Shown in pieces: positions 55,801-64,000 of a stretch of 64,000 nt of DNA. How positions within the stretch are numbered: the first letter of the stretch is position 1; each line of letters begins with the position of its first letter. The notes below the pieces were generated by a model. That model was not told the DNA's origin, did not search any database, and saw only the letters and a list, made by a program, of their open reading frames with translations. The DNA comes from Serinicoccus profundi (lineage in GTDB: Bacteria > Actinomycetota > Actinomycetes > Actinomycetales > Dermatophilaceae): contig NZ_CP042862.1 in the NCBI RefSeq assembly GCF_008001015.1, positions 3,410,001 through 3,474,000 of the forward strand, in the 5' to 3' direction. The position numbers and the translations under genes were made by a program.

Positions 55801-56574
55801 GGCGGCGAGGCGCGCCAGGCCCGGGCCGACCAGGCCCGCACCGCGACGGCCACCGCCCCGCCGCGGGCCGCCGCCGACGGGTCCGGCCTGCCCGACGAGC
55901 GTGGCACGGGTGCGCAGACCGCCATGGTCCTGGTCATCATCGCGGCGCTGCTCGGCATCGCCATCTTCCTCGGCTGGGGCGTGCTGCGGAACCTCGGCGG
56001 CTCCGACACCGACCCTGACCCCGCGGGCGGGGCCACGAGCTCCCCCACCGAGCAGCAGTCCTCCGAGGACGCTGACGCCGGTGCCCCGACGAGCGATGCA
56101 CCGGCGGGCGAGGAGGAGCAGACGGCCGCCGCGCCGGAGCCCTCCCGACCGGTGGCCGTCCAGGGCATCACCTCCTTCGACCCCGAGGGTGACGGCGACG
56201 AGCGCAACGACCTCGCCCCCCTCGCGGTCGACGGAGACGATGGCACGGAGTGGACCTCGCACACCTACCTCTCGCAGGACTGGGGCTCGCTCAAGAGCGG
56301 CACCGGCCTGGTGGTCGACCTCGGGGAGGACGCCGAGGTCTCCGAGGTCGAGGTGCTCCTCGGGGAGGGCGACATGGGCGGCACGGTCTACCTGGCGGAC
56401 ACCCCCGCCCTCGAGGGCGCCACCGAGCTGGGCAGCGACGACGCCGCCGAGGGGTCGTGGACGGTCACCCCGGACGAGCCGGCGACCGGCCGCTACCTCA
56501 TCCTGTGGTTCACCCGCGCGCACACCGGCCCGGAGGGCGAGATCGTGCGGGTGGCCGAGATCACCGTCCGGTGA
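52840..56574 (+). CDS. murJ: MurJ lipid II flippase fused to a pseudokinase and an extracytoplasmic domain
   Basis: 1244 residues from GTG 52840, overlapping the previous stop. Residues 1-550 are MurJ, with about 14 helices (AGGTLASRLLGMARMALLGI, LSLLTAIYPVLSKDAA, CSRVFYSFEDARTPFLFQMS). A linker leads to a protein-kinase-like domain from about residue 640 (LGDRYVLDELLAER). It lacks the catalytic HRD Asp and DFG: LHHLYLNPHSVL stands at the catalytic loop and VKVSGVGVASAL at the DFG site. A helix (about 1026-1048) and a discoidin-like C-terminal domain follow, as in mycobacterial Rv3910. An in-frame ATG at 54739 with AAAGGA upstream may start a separate kinase-like product. Confidence 0.9.
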   Translation: MSGSSTGSSSSLARSSAIMAGGTLASRLLGMARMALLGIAIGVLTPAGSVWDTANTIPNTIYLLLAAGVFNVLLLPQLTRAMTRGREGQEYSDRLITLSVAILALGTVVFTAAAPLVTKVYALSWAWDDPKLQLAVVFAYLCIPQMLFYGLHTVMGQILAAHHRFAAFTWSPALANIIAIVGIVVFMRRYPDAGTIGLQDWTPGMIGLLAGSATLGIVVQALVLLPAVRATGFRWRPRWGLRGVGLGTAGVMAGWALADMALSQGGMLVVTNLLSDVIDEVPDAPGKITYTYAFSLFVLPHSLIALSLLTAIYPVLSKDAARDDLDAMAEHTSRGLRLLGAAMVPIALGMVLLAPLLVRVVYFGSTPAEHAAVAAIVIAMVVGLVPYGVYLLCSRVFYSFEDARTPFLFQMSITSVLLTVCLVAAFAPPGRVAILLGLGQALGQTTAAILGLWAARRRLPALGLRATGGTYLRAAGAAVVALLPTWLVVRLLDRGAPVDATSMDPQGVDAFVSAALTLGSAGLVYLLVYAVLAHRLGVREVGEVAAPLLRRIPGLRRFAPTTPAGPGTTGTDPLRADLTAAADDASSLAGLDEAAHDTARGHGAATAARAADDGTLGWDDRRSHPGPPRKDTSMDRLEVGTRLGDRYVLDELLAEREGGGLEYWSAKDSTLGRLVAVTVLPSEGPAAAVAEAVLDGARRVASVDDPRLVRVLDVGEQDGLCWIIEEGLSEAESLASLVEEHPLPAEEARRIVGESASALESARRRGLHHLYLNPHSVLRTSDGTVKVSGVGVASALEGTDDVTADEASLIDSADLISLLYTALTGRWPGEDLAGVRPARRLADGTLPAPSELVSGVPGDLDALCRLAHGSEADLHAAPHTPGELVRQLAPWSADMVRGTPPGELSPPSSRPDGVRAEESLRGGAGAAAAAAAVGSGQGEQGQASPSDPTDEVPRPYYRTEASTAAGAATTAAVPPARADDTMGGLLRGGEARQARADQARTATATAPPRAAADGSGLPDERGTGAQTAMVLVIIAALLGIAIFLGWGVLRNLGGSDTDPDPAGGATSSPTEQQSSEDADAGAPTSDAPAGEEEQTAAAPEPSRPVAVQGITSFDPEGDGDERNDLAPLAVDGDDGTEWTSHTYLSQDWGSLKSGTGLVVDLGEDAEVSEVEVLLGEGDMGGTVYLADTPALEGATELGSDDAAEGSWTVTPDEPATGRYLILWFTRAHTGPEGEIVRVAEITVR

Positions 56575-57143
56575 GCCCGTCCGGCATCGTGAGCACCGCG
56601 GCCGAGCTCGCCGAGCTGGACGACCTGGCTCTGCTGCGGCGGCACCAGGAGGGTGACCACGAGGCGTTCGGGGAGATCTTCCGACGCCACCGCGACCGGA
56701 TGTGGGCGGTCGCCCTGCGCACGACCCGCGACCCGGAGGTCGCCGCGGACGCCGTCCAGGACGCCTTCCTCAACGCCTTCCGCCGGGCCGGCTCCTTCCG
56801 CGGTGACGCGCAGGTCTCCACCTGGTTGCACCGCATCACCGTCAACGCCTGCCTGGACCGGCTGCGGCGGCAACGCCCGACGGTGGAGCTCGAGGGTCAC
56901 GAGCCGGTCGAGCCGCGCGACCGGCATACCTCCGTCGAGGTGCGGCTGGACATCCAGGAGGCGCTGACGCACCTGCCCGAGGGGCAGCGGCTGGCCCTCG
57001 TCCTCGTCGACATGCACGGGCTGAGCATCGCGGAGGCAGCCGCCGTGCTCGAGGTCGCCGAAGGCACCGTCAAGTCACGCTGCTCCCGCGGCCGGGAGGC
57101 GATGGCTCGCCTGCTCGGCCTCGACGGAGGGGAGGACCGATGA
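56571..57143 (+). CDS. sigM: ECF RNA polymerase sigma factor, SigM-like
   Basis: 190 residues from GTG 56571, overlapping the murJ stop; GTG 56589 is an alternative. Region 2: LLRRHQEGDHEAFGEIFRRH, DPEVAADAVQDAFLNAFRRA, FRGDAQVSTWLHRITVNACL. Region 4: LPEGQRLALVLVDMHGLSIA then EVAEGTVKSRCSRGREAMAR. No extra domains. The order murJ-sigM-antisigma-trxB-trxA matches mycobacteria, where SigM is controlled by the next gene. Confidence 0.92.
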   Translation: MSPSGIVSTAAELAELDDLALLRRHQEGDHEAFGEIFRRHRDRMWAVALRTTRDPEVAADAVQDAFLNAFRRAGSFRGDAQVSTWLHRITVNACLDRLRRQRPTVELEGHEPVEPRDRHTSVEVRLDIQEALTHLPEGQRLALVLVDMHGLSIAEAAAVLEVAEGTVKSRCSRGREAMARLLGLDGGEDR

Positions 57144-57302
57144 TCACCGCCCACCCACCCCGGGCCACCGACGGTCGGGCCCGCCGTGGCGAGGGAACCA
57201 CCTCCCGCCGCCGCTCGTCGTACTCCAGTGGGCCACCGGTAGGTGCCGGGCCCCACCACCCGCACATCGCCCGCAGACCGCAGGAGAGGAGGTCGAGCCG
57301 CT

Positions 57303-58160
57303 GTGCCGCCCGTTGACCCCTCGCACGCCCCGGACGCGCAGGAGCACGACCCCACCGGTGTCCGCGCCCTGCTCGCCGGACTTCCGGACCCTGGTCCCAT
57401 GCCCGAGCACCTCGTCCGCCAGATCCAGACCCGTCTGGAGGTGGAGCGTGAGCACCTCGCGGGTGTCGCGGGCGGGCACCCGTTGAGCGGCTCCGCCGAC
57501 CGGGTCGTCGACCTCGCCGACGAGCGGAGCCGCCGTCGGCCCGGTCGCACCCTGGGGCTCCTGACCGCCGCGGCCGCAGGTCTGGCGGTCACCACCATCG
57601 CCTTCACCCAGCTCTTCGGGTCCGGCGGCGCCGGCGACAGCGGGACGATGGCGCAGTACCCCGCCTCGTCGGAGGCCGGCGAGGACTTCGCCGCTGATGA
57701 GGAGGCCGACGGTGCTGCCGAGGGGTCGCAGGATCTCCCCGGGGCTGACCGTGCCGAGGACGACGCCGCCGGCGAGTCCGCCGACGCCGGCGCAGGCCCC
57801 GGGGTCCTGACGAGCACGGTTCCCCCCACGGTGCTGCCCGACCTCGGTGTCGTCGTCCTGGACGACTACGCCGCGTCGGTGGCACAGGCCAGCCTGAGCG
57901 CCACCACCGCCGACGGTGACCTCTCGCTGACCCCCGCCCAGGCCACGCAGTGCTGGAGCGGTGTCGAGGCGCCGGAGGCAGAGGAGACCTTCGCAGCGTC
58001 GGCCCGCCTGGAGGCCGGCGGTGGCGCCGAGGACGAGGTCGTGGTGCTGCTCGCTCGCGGACCCGGCGACACCGGCCGAGCCTGGGTCGTCCCGCACTCG
58101 TGCACCCAGCAGCCGGGGGTCGCTCCGGTGGAGCCGGCCGGGCGAGCAGCAACCCCCTGA
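57303..58160 (+). CDS. Putative anti-sigma factor / membrane protein after sigM (RsmA-like position)
   Basis: 285 residues from GTG 57303, with AGGAGG 10 bp upstream. Cytoplasmic N-terminus of about 80 residues with LPDPGPMPEHLVRQIQTRLE, one membrane helix (TLGLLTAAAAGLAVTTIAFT, about residue 82), then an acidic, low-complexity extracytoplasmic region with a C-terminal folded part around LPDLGVVVLDDYAASVAQAS and two cysteines (CWSG, SCTQQ). No zinc HxxxCxxC motif is seen. The single-helix layout and position fit a SigM anti-sigma factor. The 159-bp gap after sigM holds no gene. Confidence 0.65.
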   Translation: MPPVDPSHAPDAQEHDPTGVRALLAGLPDPGPMPEHLVRQIQTRLEVEREHLAGVAGGHPLSGSADRVVDLADERSRRRPGRTLGLLTAAAAGLAVTTIAFTQLFGSGGAGDSGTMAQYPASSEAGEDFAADEEADGAAEGSQDLPGADRAEDDAAGESADAGAGPGVLTSTVPPTVLPDLGVVVLDDYAASVAQASLSATTADGDLSLTPAQATQCWSGVEAPEAEETFAASARLEAGGGAEDEVVVLLARGPGDTGRAWVVPHSCTQQPGVAPVEPAGRAATP

Positions 58161-58212
58161 CCTGCACAGATCCACCTCGCCAGGACGCTGACCCGCGTGC
58201 CCGGCCAGCCCT

Positions 58213-58239
58213 GGAACAATGTGGTCCTAGGATCGGTTG
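58213..58239 (+). promoter_or_regulatory. SigR/SigH-type promoter upstream of trxBA
   Basis: GGAAC (58213-58217) and GTTG (58236-58239) are separated by exactly 18 bp, close to the thiol-stress sigma factor consensus GGAAT-N18-GTT known for trxBA in Streptomyces. It lies 55 bp upstream of the trxB ATG. Confidence 0.55.
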
Positions 58240-58293
58240 ACCCAGACGTCGCCCCCACCGATCCGCTGTGCGTCCCCCGCGAGGAAGGCTCCC

Positions 58294-59328
58294 ATGACCA
58301 TCGACCTGCTGTCCCGGCCTGATGCCCCCGTCGGTGGCGACCCCACCGCGGTCCGCGAGGTGATCATCGTCGGCTCCGGCCCCGCGGGCTACACCGCCGC
58401 GGTCTACGCGGCCAGGGCCAACCTCGCCCCCCTCGTCTTCGAGGGCAGCGTCACCGCCGGTGGAGCCCTCATGAACACCACCGAGGTCGAGAACTTCCCC
58501 GGTTTCCCCGAGGGGATCATGGGCCCTCAGCTCATGATGGACATGCGTGAGCAGGCCGAGCGCTTCGGCGCCGAGCTCGTGCGCGACGACGTCGTGTCGG
58601 TCGAGCTCTCGGGACCGGTCAAGCTGGTGACCGATGCCGAGGGCACGGTGCACCGCGCCCGCGCAGTCATCCTCGCCATGGGGTCGGCCTACCGCGAGCT
58701 CGGCCTGCCCCGCGAGCAGGAGCTCTCCGGCCACGGAGTCTCGTGGTGCGCGACCTGTGACGGCGCGTTCTTCCGCGACCAGGACATCGTCGTGGTCGGC
58801 GGTGGTGACTCCGCGATGGAGGAGGCGACGTTCCTCAGCCGCTTCGCACGGTCCATCACCGTCGTCCACCGCCGCGAGGAGCTCCGCGCCAGCCGCATCA
58901 TGGCCGAGCGCGCCCTCAACGACGACAAGATCACCTTCGCCTTCAACTCCGCCGTGACCGAGCTCCAGGGGTCTCCGAAGCTCACCGGTGTGCGCCTCGC
59001 CGACACCGTCACCGGCGAGGAGCGCGAGGTGCCCGCCACCGGGGTCTTCATCGCCATCGGCCACGACCCCCGCAACGAGCTCGTCCGTGAGCAGGTCGAG
59101 CTCGACGACGAGGGGTATGTCGTGGTGCGGGGTCGCGGCACGGCCACCAGCCTCGACGGGGTCTTCGCCTGCGGTGACCTGGTCGACCACACCTACCGGC
59201 AGGCGATCACCGCCGCCGGGAGCGGCTGCGCCGCAGCCCTGGACGCCGAGCGGTGGCTGGCCGCCCTCGACGACGCACCCGCATCTGACCTCGAGGCCAC
59301 AACCGTTGTGAGAGAAGGAGTTTCATGA
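58294..59328 (+). CDS. trxB: Thioredoxin-disulfide reductase
   Basis: 344 residues. FAD motif [20 protein letters not shown], redox-active Cys152-Ala-Thr-Cys155 in [16 protein letters not shown] motif [20 protein letters not shown] and the C-terminal FAD loop [20 protein letters not shown]. Reduces thioredoxin with NADPH in the cytoplasm. The ATG at 58294 has GAGGAAGG about 6 bp upstream. The stop overlaps trxA in ATGA, so the pair is coupled. Confidence 0.97.
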   Translation: MTIDLLSRPDAPVGGDPTAVREVIIVGSGPAGYTAAVYAARANLAPLVFEGSVTAGGALMNTTEVENFPGFPEGIMGPQLMMDMREQAERFGAELVRDDVVSVELSGPVKLVTDAEGTVHRARAVILAMGSAYRELGLPREQELSGHGVSWCATCDGAFFRDQDIVVVGGGDSAMEEATFLSRFARSITVVHRREELRASRIMAERALNDDKITFAFNSAVTELQGSPKLTGVRLADTVTGEEREVPATGVFIAIGHDPRNELVREQVELDDEGYVVVRGRGTATSLDGVFACGDLVDHTYRQAITAAGSGCAAALDAERWLAALDDAPASDLEATTVVREGVS

Positions 59329-59648
59329 GCATCACCAACACCACCGACGCCACGTTCACCGAGGACGTCCTGCAGCACGACGGGCCGGTCCTCGTCGATT
59401 TCTGGGCGCCCTGGTGCGGCCCGTGCAAGATGATCGCCCCGATCCTGGAGGAGCTTTCGCAGGAGTGGGGTGACAAGCTCAAGGTCGTCAAGCTCAACAC
59501 CGACGAGAACCCCCAGACCACCCAGAGCTACGGCATCACGGGTATCCCCACGATGCACGTCTACTCCGGTGGAGAGGTCGTCAAGACCATCGTCGGTGCC
59601 CTGCCGAAGAAGAAGCTGGCCGGCGAGCTGGAGCCCTTCACCGCCTGA
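59325..59648 (+). CDS. trxA: Thioredoxin
   Basis: 107 residues, standard length. Active site WCGPC at residues 30-34 in [20 protein letters not shown], cis-proline in [17 protein letters not shown]. Electron donor for disulfide reduction. Overlaps trxB by 4 bp and shares its SigR-like promoter. Confidence 0.98.
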   Translation: MSITNTTDATFTEDVLQHDGPVLVDFWAPWCGPCKMIAPILEELSQEWGDKLKVVKLNTDENPQTTQSYGITGIPTMHVYSGGEVVKTIVGALPKKKLAGELEPFTA

Positions 59649-59703
59649 CGCACCCCGCGCGCGCCGCTCTCGGCGCCCGGCTGTCCACTGCCGTCCACGA
59701 GGC

Positions 59704-59725
59704 TTGTCCACAGGCCTGTGGACGG
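59704..59725. promoter_or_regulatory. Inverted pair of DnaA boxes between trxA and parA
   Basis: TTGTCCACA (59704-59712, exact consensus) and TGTGGACGG (59717-59725) face each other and form an 18-bp perfect palindrome GTCCACAGGCCTGTGGAC at 59706-59723. Weaker half-sites GTCCAC lie at 59682-59687 and 59693-59698. A separate hairpin, CCCCCATC (59760-59767) with GATGGGGG (59774-59781), sits directly before the parA ATG and would cover its weak ribosome site. Confidence 0.55.
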
Positions 59726-59785
59726 CTGTGGCGTGTCCGGGGGCGACTTGGTGGTGGGTCCCCCATCGGCGATGATGGGGGTCTC

Positions 59786-60904
59786 ATGACTGCTGATGAT
59801 GGCGCGCTCGGTTGGCCGAGCCACGACGACGAGTCCCCCGTGACCAGCGGCTTCCGCCCCACCGCGTTGGGATGGCCGCAGGTCAACCGCGATGACGTCA
59901 CCGTTCCACGGGAAACATCCTCACCCTCGACCGACGCAGATGCCTCTGTTTCACGCGAAACCTCATCGACGCCCGCCGGCGCGGACGCCCCTGTTTCACG
60001 GGAAACTCCGTCCGTCACCCCGCGTCACACGTCATCGGCTCCCGTTCCGCCGTCAGGGGAGTCGCCCACCTCCACCTCTGACGCATCCGGTTTCCTGTCG
60101 TCGGGCCAGGCCTGGCGGGGGACGCGCGTAGTGACGATCTCCAACCAGAAGGGTGGAGTCGGCAAGACCACGACGACGGTGAACCTCGCCGCAGCCATGG
60201 CGGCATCCGGGCTGCGGGTGCTCGTCATCGACATGGATCCCCAGGGCAACGCCAGCACAGCGCTGTCCATCCCGCATACCAGTGGGACGGCCGGCATCTA
60301 CGACGTGCTCATCGACGGGGTCCCGCTCGCCGAGGTCGTGCAGCCCTGCTCGCAGGTCCCGAACCTGCTCTGCGCCCCCGCCACCATCGACCTCGCCGGC
60401 GCCGAGATCGAGCTCGTGCCCCTGGTCGCCCGGGAGAACCGTCTGCGTCGGGCCCTGCAGACCTACCTCGACGCGACCGAGAGCACCATCGACCTCGTGC
60501 TGATCGACTGCCCGCCCAGCCTCGGCCTCCTCACCGTCAACGCCTTCGTCGCCGCCCGCGAGCTGCTCATCCCCATCCAGTGCGAGTACTACGCCCTCGA
60601 GGGCCTCAGCCAGCTGCTCAAGAATGTCGAGCTCATCCAGCAGCACCTCAACGCCGATCTGCGCGTCTCGACGATCCTGCTCACGATGTTCGACGGGCGG
60701 ACCCGTCTGGCCTCCGACGTCGCCGAGCAGGTCCGGGAGCACTTCGGGGACCGGGTGCTCCGCACGGCGATCCCCCGGTCGGTGCGCATCAGCGAGGCCC
60801 CCAGCCACGGGGAGACCGTCATGACCTACGACCCGACCAGCACGGGAGCACTGTCCTACGCCGAGGCGGCTGCTGAGATGCGCCGACAGAAGGAGATCGC
60901 ATGA
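59786..60904 (+). CDS. parA: Chromosome partitioning ATPase ParA with a 115-residue N-terminal extension
   Basis: 372 residues. The ATPase starts around [20 protein letters not shown] (deviant Walker A, Lys about 122), with [31 protein letters not shown] and the C-terminal [19 protein letters not shown]. Residues 1-115 are low-complexity and contain three V(S/P)RET motifs, which are encoded by parS-like DNA sites. Drives ParB-parS segregation. It is on the plus strand, opposite to rsmG-jag-yidC, whereas related genomes usually keep all of them in one direction. ATGA overlap with parB. Confidence 0.95.
   Translation: MTADDGALGWPSHDDESPVTSGFRPTALGWPQVNRDDVTVPRETSSPSTDADASVSRETSSTPAGADAPVSRETPSVTPRHTSSAPVPPSGESPTSTSDASGFLSSGQAWRGTRVVTISNQKGGVGKTTTTVNLAAAMAASGLRVLVIDMDPQGNASTALSIPHTSGTAGIYDVLIDGVPLAEVVQPCSQVPNLLCAPATIDLAGAEIELVPLVARENRLRRALQTYLDATESTIDLVLIDCPPSLGLLTVNAFVAARELLIPIQCEYYALEGLSQLLKNVELIQQHLNADLRVSTILLTMFDGRTRLASDVAEQVREHFGDRVLRTAIPRSVRISEAPSHGETVMTYDPTSTGALSYAEAAAEMRRQKEIA
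59902..60007 (+). other. Three parS-like sites inside the parA coding sequence
   Basis: 59902-59917 CGTTCCACGGGAAACA, 59947-59962 TGTTTCACGCGAAACC and 59992-60007 TGTTTCACGGGAAACT match the parS consensus TGTTTCACGTGAAACA at 13, 14 and 14 of 16 positions. All read in the frame that gives V(S/P)RET in ParA. A weaker fourth match, GGTTCCACAGGAAACC, is at 61069-61084 in parB. These are probable ParB-loading sites near oriC. Confidence 0.7.
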
Positions 60905-61989
60905 CCGACCGACGACGAGGACTCGGCAAGGGACTGGGGGCGCTCATCCCGCAGCAGGCCCCGCCCGGGCCCGACCGGCCGCGGGACGTCTTCTTCCCCC
61001 GTGGCACCGGTGCTGACGGCGCATCCACGGAGGACGACCACACCCCGTCCGAGGCCGACGCTGCTCATGGTTCCACAGGAAACCACGACACGGATCTCCC
61101 GCAGCAGCGGCCCGACGGTGGTCCCACGGACGACGACGACTCGGGTCTCGCGCCGGTGCCGGGTGCGGAGTTCGCCGAGATCCCCGTGGACCAGATCCGG
61201 GCCAACCCACGCCAGCCCCGTGCCGTCTTCGACGAGGACGACCTGGCCGAGCTGGTGAGCAGCATCCGCGAGCTCGGGGTCCTGCAGCCCGTGGTGGTCC
61301 GGTCCACGGACGCCGCGGCCGTCGCCGACGGGGAACCGCCCTTCGAGCTGGTCATGGGGGAACGCCGCCTGCGCGCCTCACGGGCTGCTGACCAGGCCAC
61401 CATCCCCGCGATCGTGCGCGCCACCGACGACGAGCACATGCTGCGTGATGCGTTGCTGGAGAACCTCCACCGGGCTCAGCTCAACCCGTTGGAGGAGGCG
61501 GCTGCCTATCAGCAGCTCCTCGAGGACTTCGGCTGCACCCACGACGAGCTCGCCGGCCGGATCGGCCGGTCGCGGCCCCAGATCAGCAACACCATCCGGC
61601 TGCTCAAGCTGCCGCCGATGGTGCAGCGCCGGGTCGCCAGCGGGGTCCTCAGCGCCGGTCACGCGCGCGCCCTGCTCGGGCTGGCTGACGGAGCGGCCAT
61701 GGAGCGCCTCGCGCAGCGGATCGTCGCCGAAGGGTTGTCGGTCCGCTCGGTCGAGGAGATCGTCATGATGGGGGATGAGGACCGCGCCCCCCGGCGACGG
61801 ACCGGTCGCCCGACGCCGGCACCGGAGCTGGAGCAGATCGCGAGCTCCCTGTCCGGCCGCCTGGACACCCGCGTGCAGGTCTCCATGGGCCGCCGCAAGG
61901 GCAAGATGGTCATCGAGTTCGCGGGTCAGGAGGACCTCGAGCGGATCCTCGAGCTCCTGGGCCGCGACGGGGAAACCGCCACCGGATGA
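60901..61989 (+). CDS. parB: Chromosome partitioning protein ParB
   Basis: 362 residues. N-terminal ParA-binding [18 protein letters not shown], an acidic linker to about 90, then [20 protein letters not shown], the CTP-binding [31 protein letters not shown], the HTH region [20 protein letters not shown] and a C-terminal dimerisation domain [20 protein letters not shown]. Binds parS and spreads as a CTP-gated clamp. Downstream it meets rsmG convergently across a tandem repeat. Confidence 0.97.
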   Translation: MTDRRRGLGKGLGALIPQQAPPGPDRPRDVFFPRGTGADGASTEDDHTPSEADAAHGSTGNHDTDLPQQRPDGGPTDDDDSGLAPVPGAEFAEIPVDQIRANPRQPRAVFDEDDLAELVSSIRELGVLQPVVVRSTDAAAVADGEPPFELVMGERRLRASRAADQATIPAIVRATDDEHMLRDALLENLHRAQLNPLEEAAAYQQLLEDFGCTHDELAGRIGRSRPQISNTIRLLKLPPMVQRRVASGVLSAGHARALLGLADGAAMERLAQRIVAEGLSVRSVEEIVMMGDEDRAPRRRTGRPTPAPELEQIASSLSGRLDTRVQVSMGRRKGKMVIEFAGQEDLERILELLGRDGETATG

Positions 61990-62078
61990 CCTGAGGACGG
62001 TGGGGTCAGCGACCGCGACGGGACGACCCGAGGCCGGTGGGTCGGCGACCGCCGCGGGACGACCTGAGACGGGTTGGG

Positions 62079-62090
<12 letters not shown>
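61988..62090. repeat. Imperfect tandem repeat (about 36-bp unit, 2.8 copies) between parB and rsmG
   Basis: Units at 61988-62024, 62025-62060 and 62061-62090 share GACC(T/C)GAG, a G-rich centre, GGTC(A/G)GCGAC and GGGAC at the end. The first unit starts in the parB stop region and the last covers the 3' end of rsmG. It fills most of the gap between the convergent genes. No terminator-like stem is clear. Confidence 0.75.
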
Positions 62091-63513
<1,423 letters not shown>

Positions 63514-63577
63514 GTGCACTCCTGTCTCGAAGGGTCGATGGGGTCGGGGCCGAGGGCGCCCGGTATGCCGGTGCGGC

Positions 63578-64000
63578 TCAGCGCCTCTTGCGCCGCTTCT
63601 TGCTCTTGGGCTGGGTGCGCTGCCCTGCGGCGCGCTCCTGCACCTGGGCCTGGGCCGCCTCGCGCTCGGCCATGAAGTTGGGGTTCTTCAGCTGGACTCC
63701 GGTGGCCACCTTGCCCTTGCGGGCCATCCGCGCCTTGTACTTCTCCTCGGCCGGGGTGTTGGGGGCCGGCATGTTGCGGATGACGAAGAACTGCTGGCCC
63801 ATGGTCCAGAAGTTGCTGACCGTCCAGTAGATGAGCAGGGCCACCGGGAAGTTGACGCCGGTGACCGCGAAGACGATCGGCAGGACGTAGATGAGGATCT
63901 GCTGCTGCCGGGCCATGGGGCTGTTGAGGGCCTCGGCCGACATGTTCTGCCGCATGAGCTGATGGCTGGTGATGAACTGCGTCACCGACATCACGATGAT
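63578..64000 (-). CDS. yidC: Membrane protein insertase YidC, C-terminal part (runs off the right edge)
   Basis: The visible 140 or so residues include the last transmembrane region: VTQFITSHQLMRQNMSAEAL, MARQQQILIYVLPIVFAVTG, NFPVALLIYWTVSNFWTMGQ and then a basic, Lys/Arg-rich tail ending SKKRRKRR. The tail binds ribosomes. The N-terminal part lies beyond the window. Its position after jag shows that rnpA, rpmH, dnaA and oriC should follow to the right. Confidence 0.95.
   Translation of the reverse strand: MIVMSVTQFITSHQLMRQNMSAEALNSPMARQQQILIYVLPIVFAVTGVNFPVALLIYWTVSNFWTMGQQFFVIRNMPAPNTPAEEKYKARMARKGKVATGVQLKNPNFMAEREAAQAQVQERAAGQRTQPKSKKRRKRR

Overview
The window is very GC-rich DNA with short gaps, many GTG starts and many 4-bp ATGA/GTGA gene overlaps. 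The gene set (Ino1, ParAB, a MurJ-pseudokinase fusion, SigM, TrxB/TrxA, a DUF6049 protein) points to an actinobacterium, probably of the Micrococcales (an Ornithinimicrobium/Serinicoccus-like relative is a guess). The right edge ends in rsmG-jag-yidC, so oriC/dnaA should lie just beyond position 64000. Most of the window is the conserved origin-proximal backbone, interrupted by accessory blocks.

Layout. 1-3063: the 5' part of dnaB, split by an intein that runs off the left edge, a DnaA-box cluster, and a MATE exporter. 3064-12868: a block between the MATE gene and rplI, made of a membrane-anchored patatin-like protein bracketed by two copies of a palindromic element, then a complete Mrp Na+/H+ antiporter operon (mnhA/B-C-D-E-F-G). 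12870-14637: rpsF-ssb-rpsR-rplI. 14934-40654: a cell-surface polysaccharide island with UDP-glucose dehydrogenase, two tandem acyltransferase/SGNH proteins, a TupA-like ATP-grasp protein, large glycosyltransferases, a Wzm/Wzt-type ABC exporter, UDP-ManNAc dehydrogenase and UDP-GlcNAc 2-epimerase. 40693-45486: ino1, a class A penicillin-binding protein and a GT87-like mannosyltransferase. 45435-48322: a third acyltransferase and a Wzz-like protein. 48315-59648: cca, a NUDIX hydrolase, the DUF6049 protein, murJ-pseudokinase, sigM, its presumed anti-sigma factor, trxB and trxA. 59786-64000: parA and parB on the plus strand facing rsmG, jag and yidC on the minus strand.

The island can make UDP-GlcA and UDP-ManNAcA, assemble a polymer with several glycosyltransferases, export it by ABC transport and probably modify it with acyl and amino-acid groups. 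This fits a teichuronic-acid or teichuronopeptide-like wall polymer, which is inference. Three consecutive large glycosyltransferase genes carry four apparent single-base indels, each at a G4 run, and rsmG carries an in-frame amber codon. These are either real lesions or sequence errors.

Other notable signals are DnaA-box groups upstream of dnaB, rpsF and parA; parS-like sites embedded in the parA coding sequence; a SigR-type promoter before trxBA; and strong over-representation of the 7-mer GTATGCC/GGCATAC across the whole window. No tRNA, rRNA, CRISPR array, transposase or prophage gene was seen.
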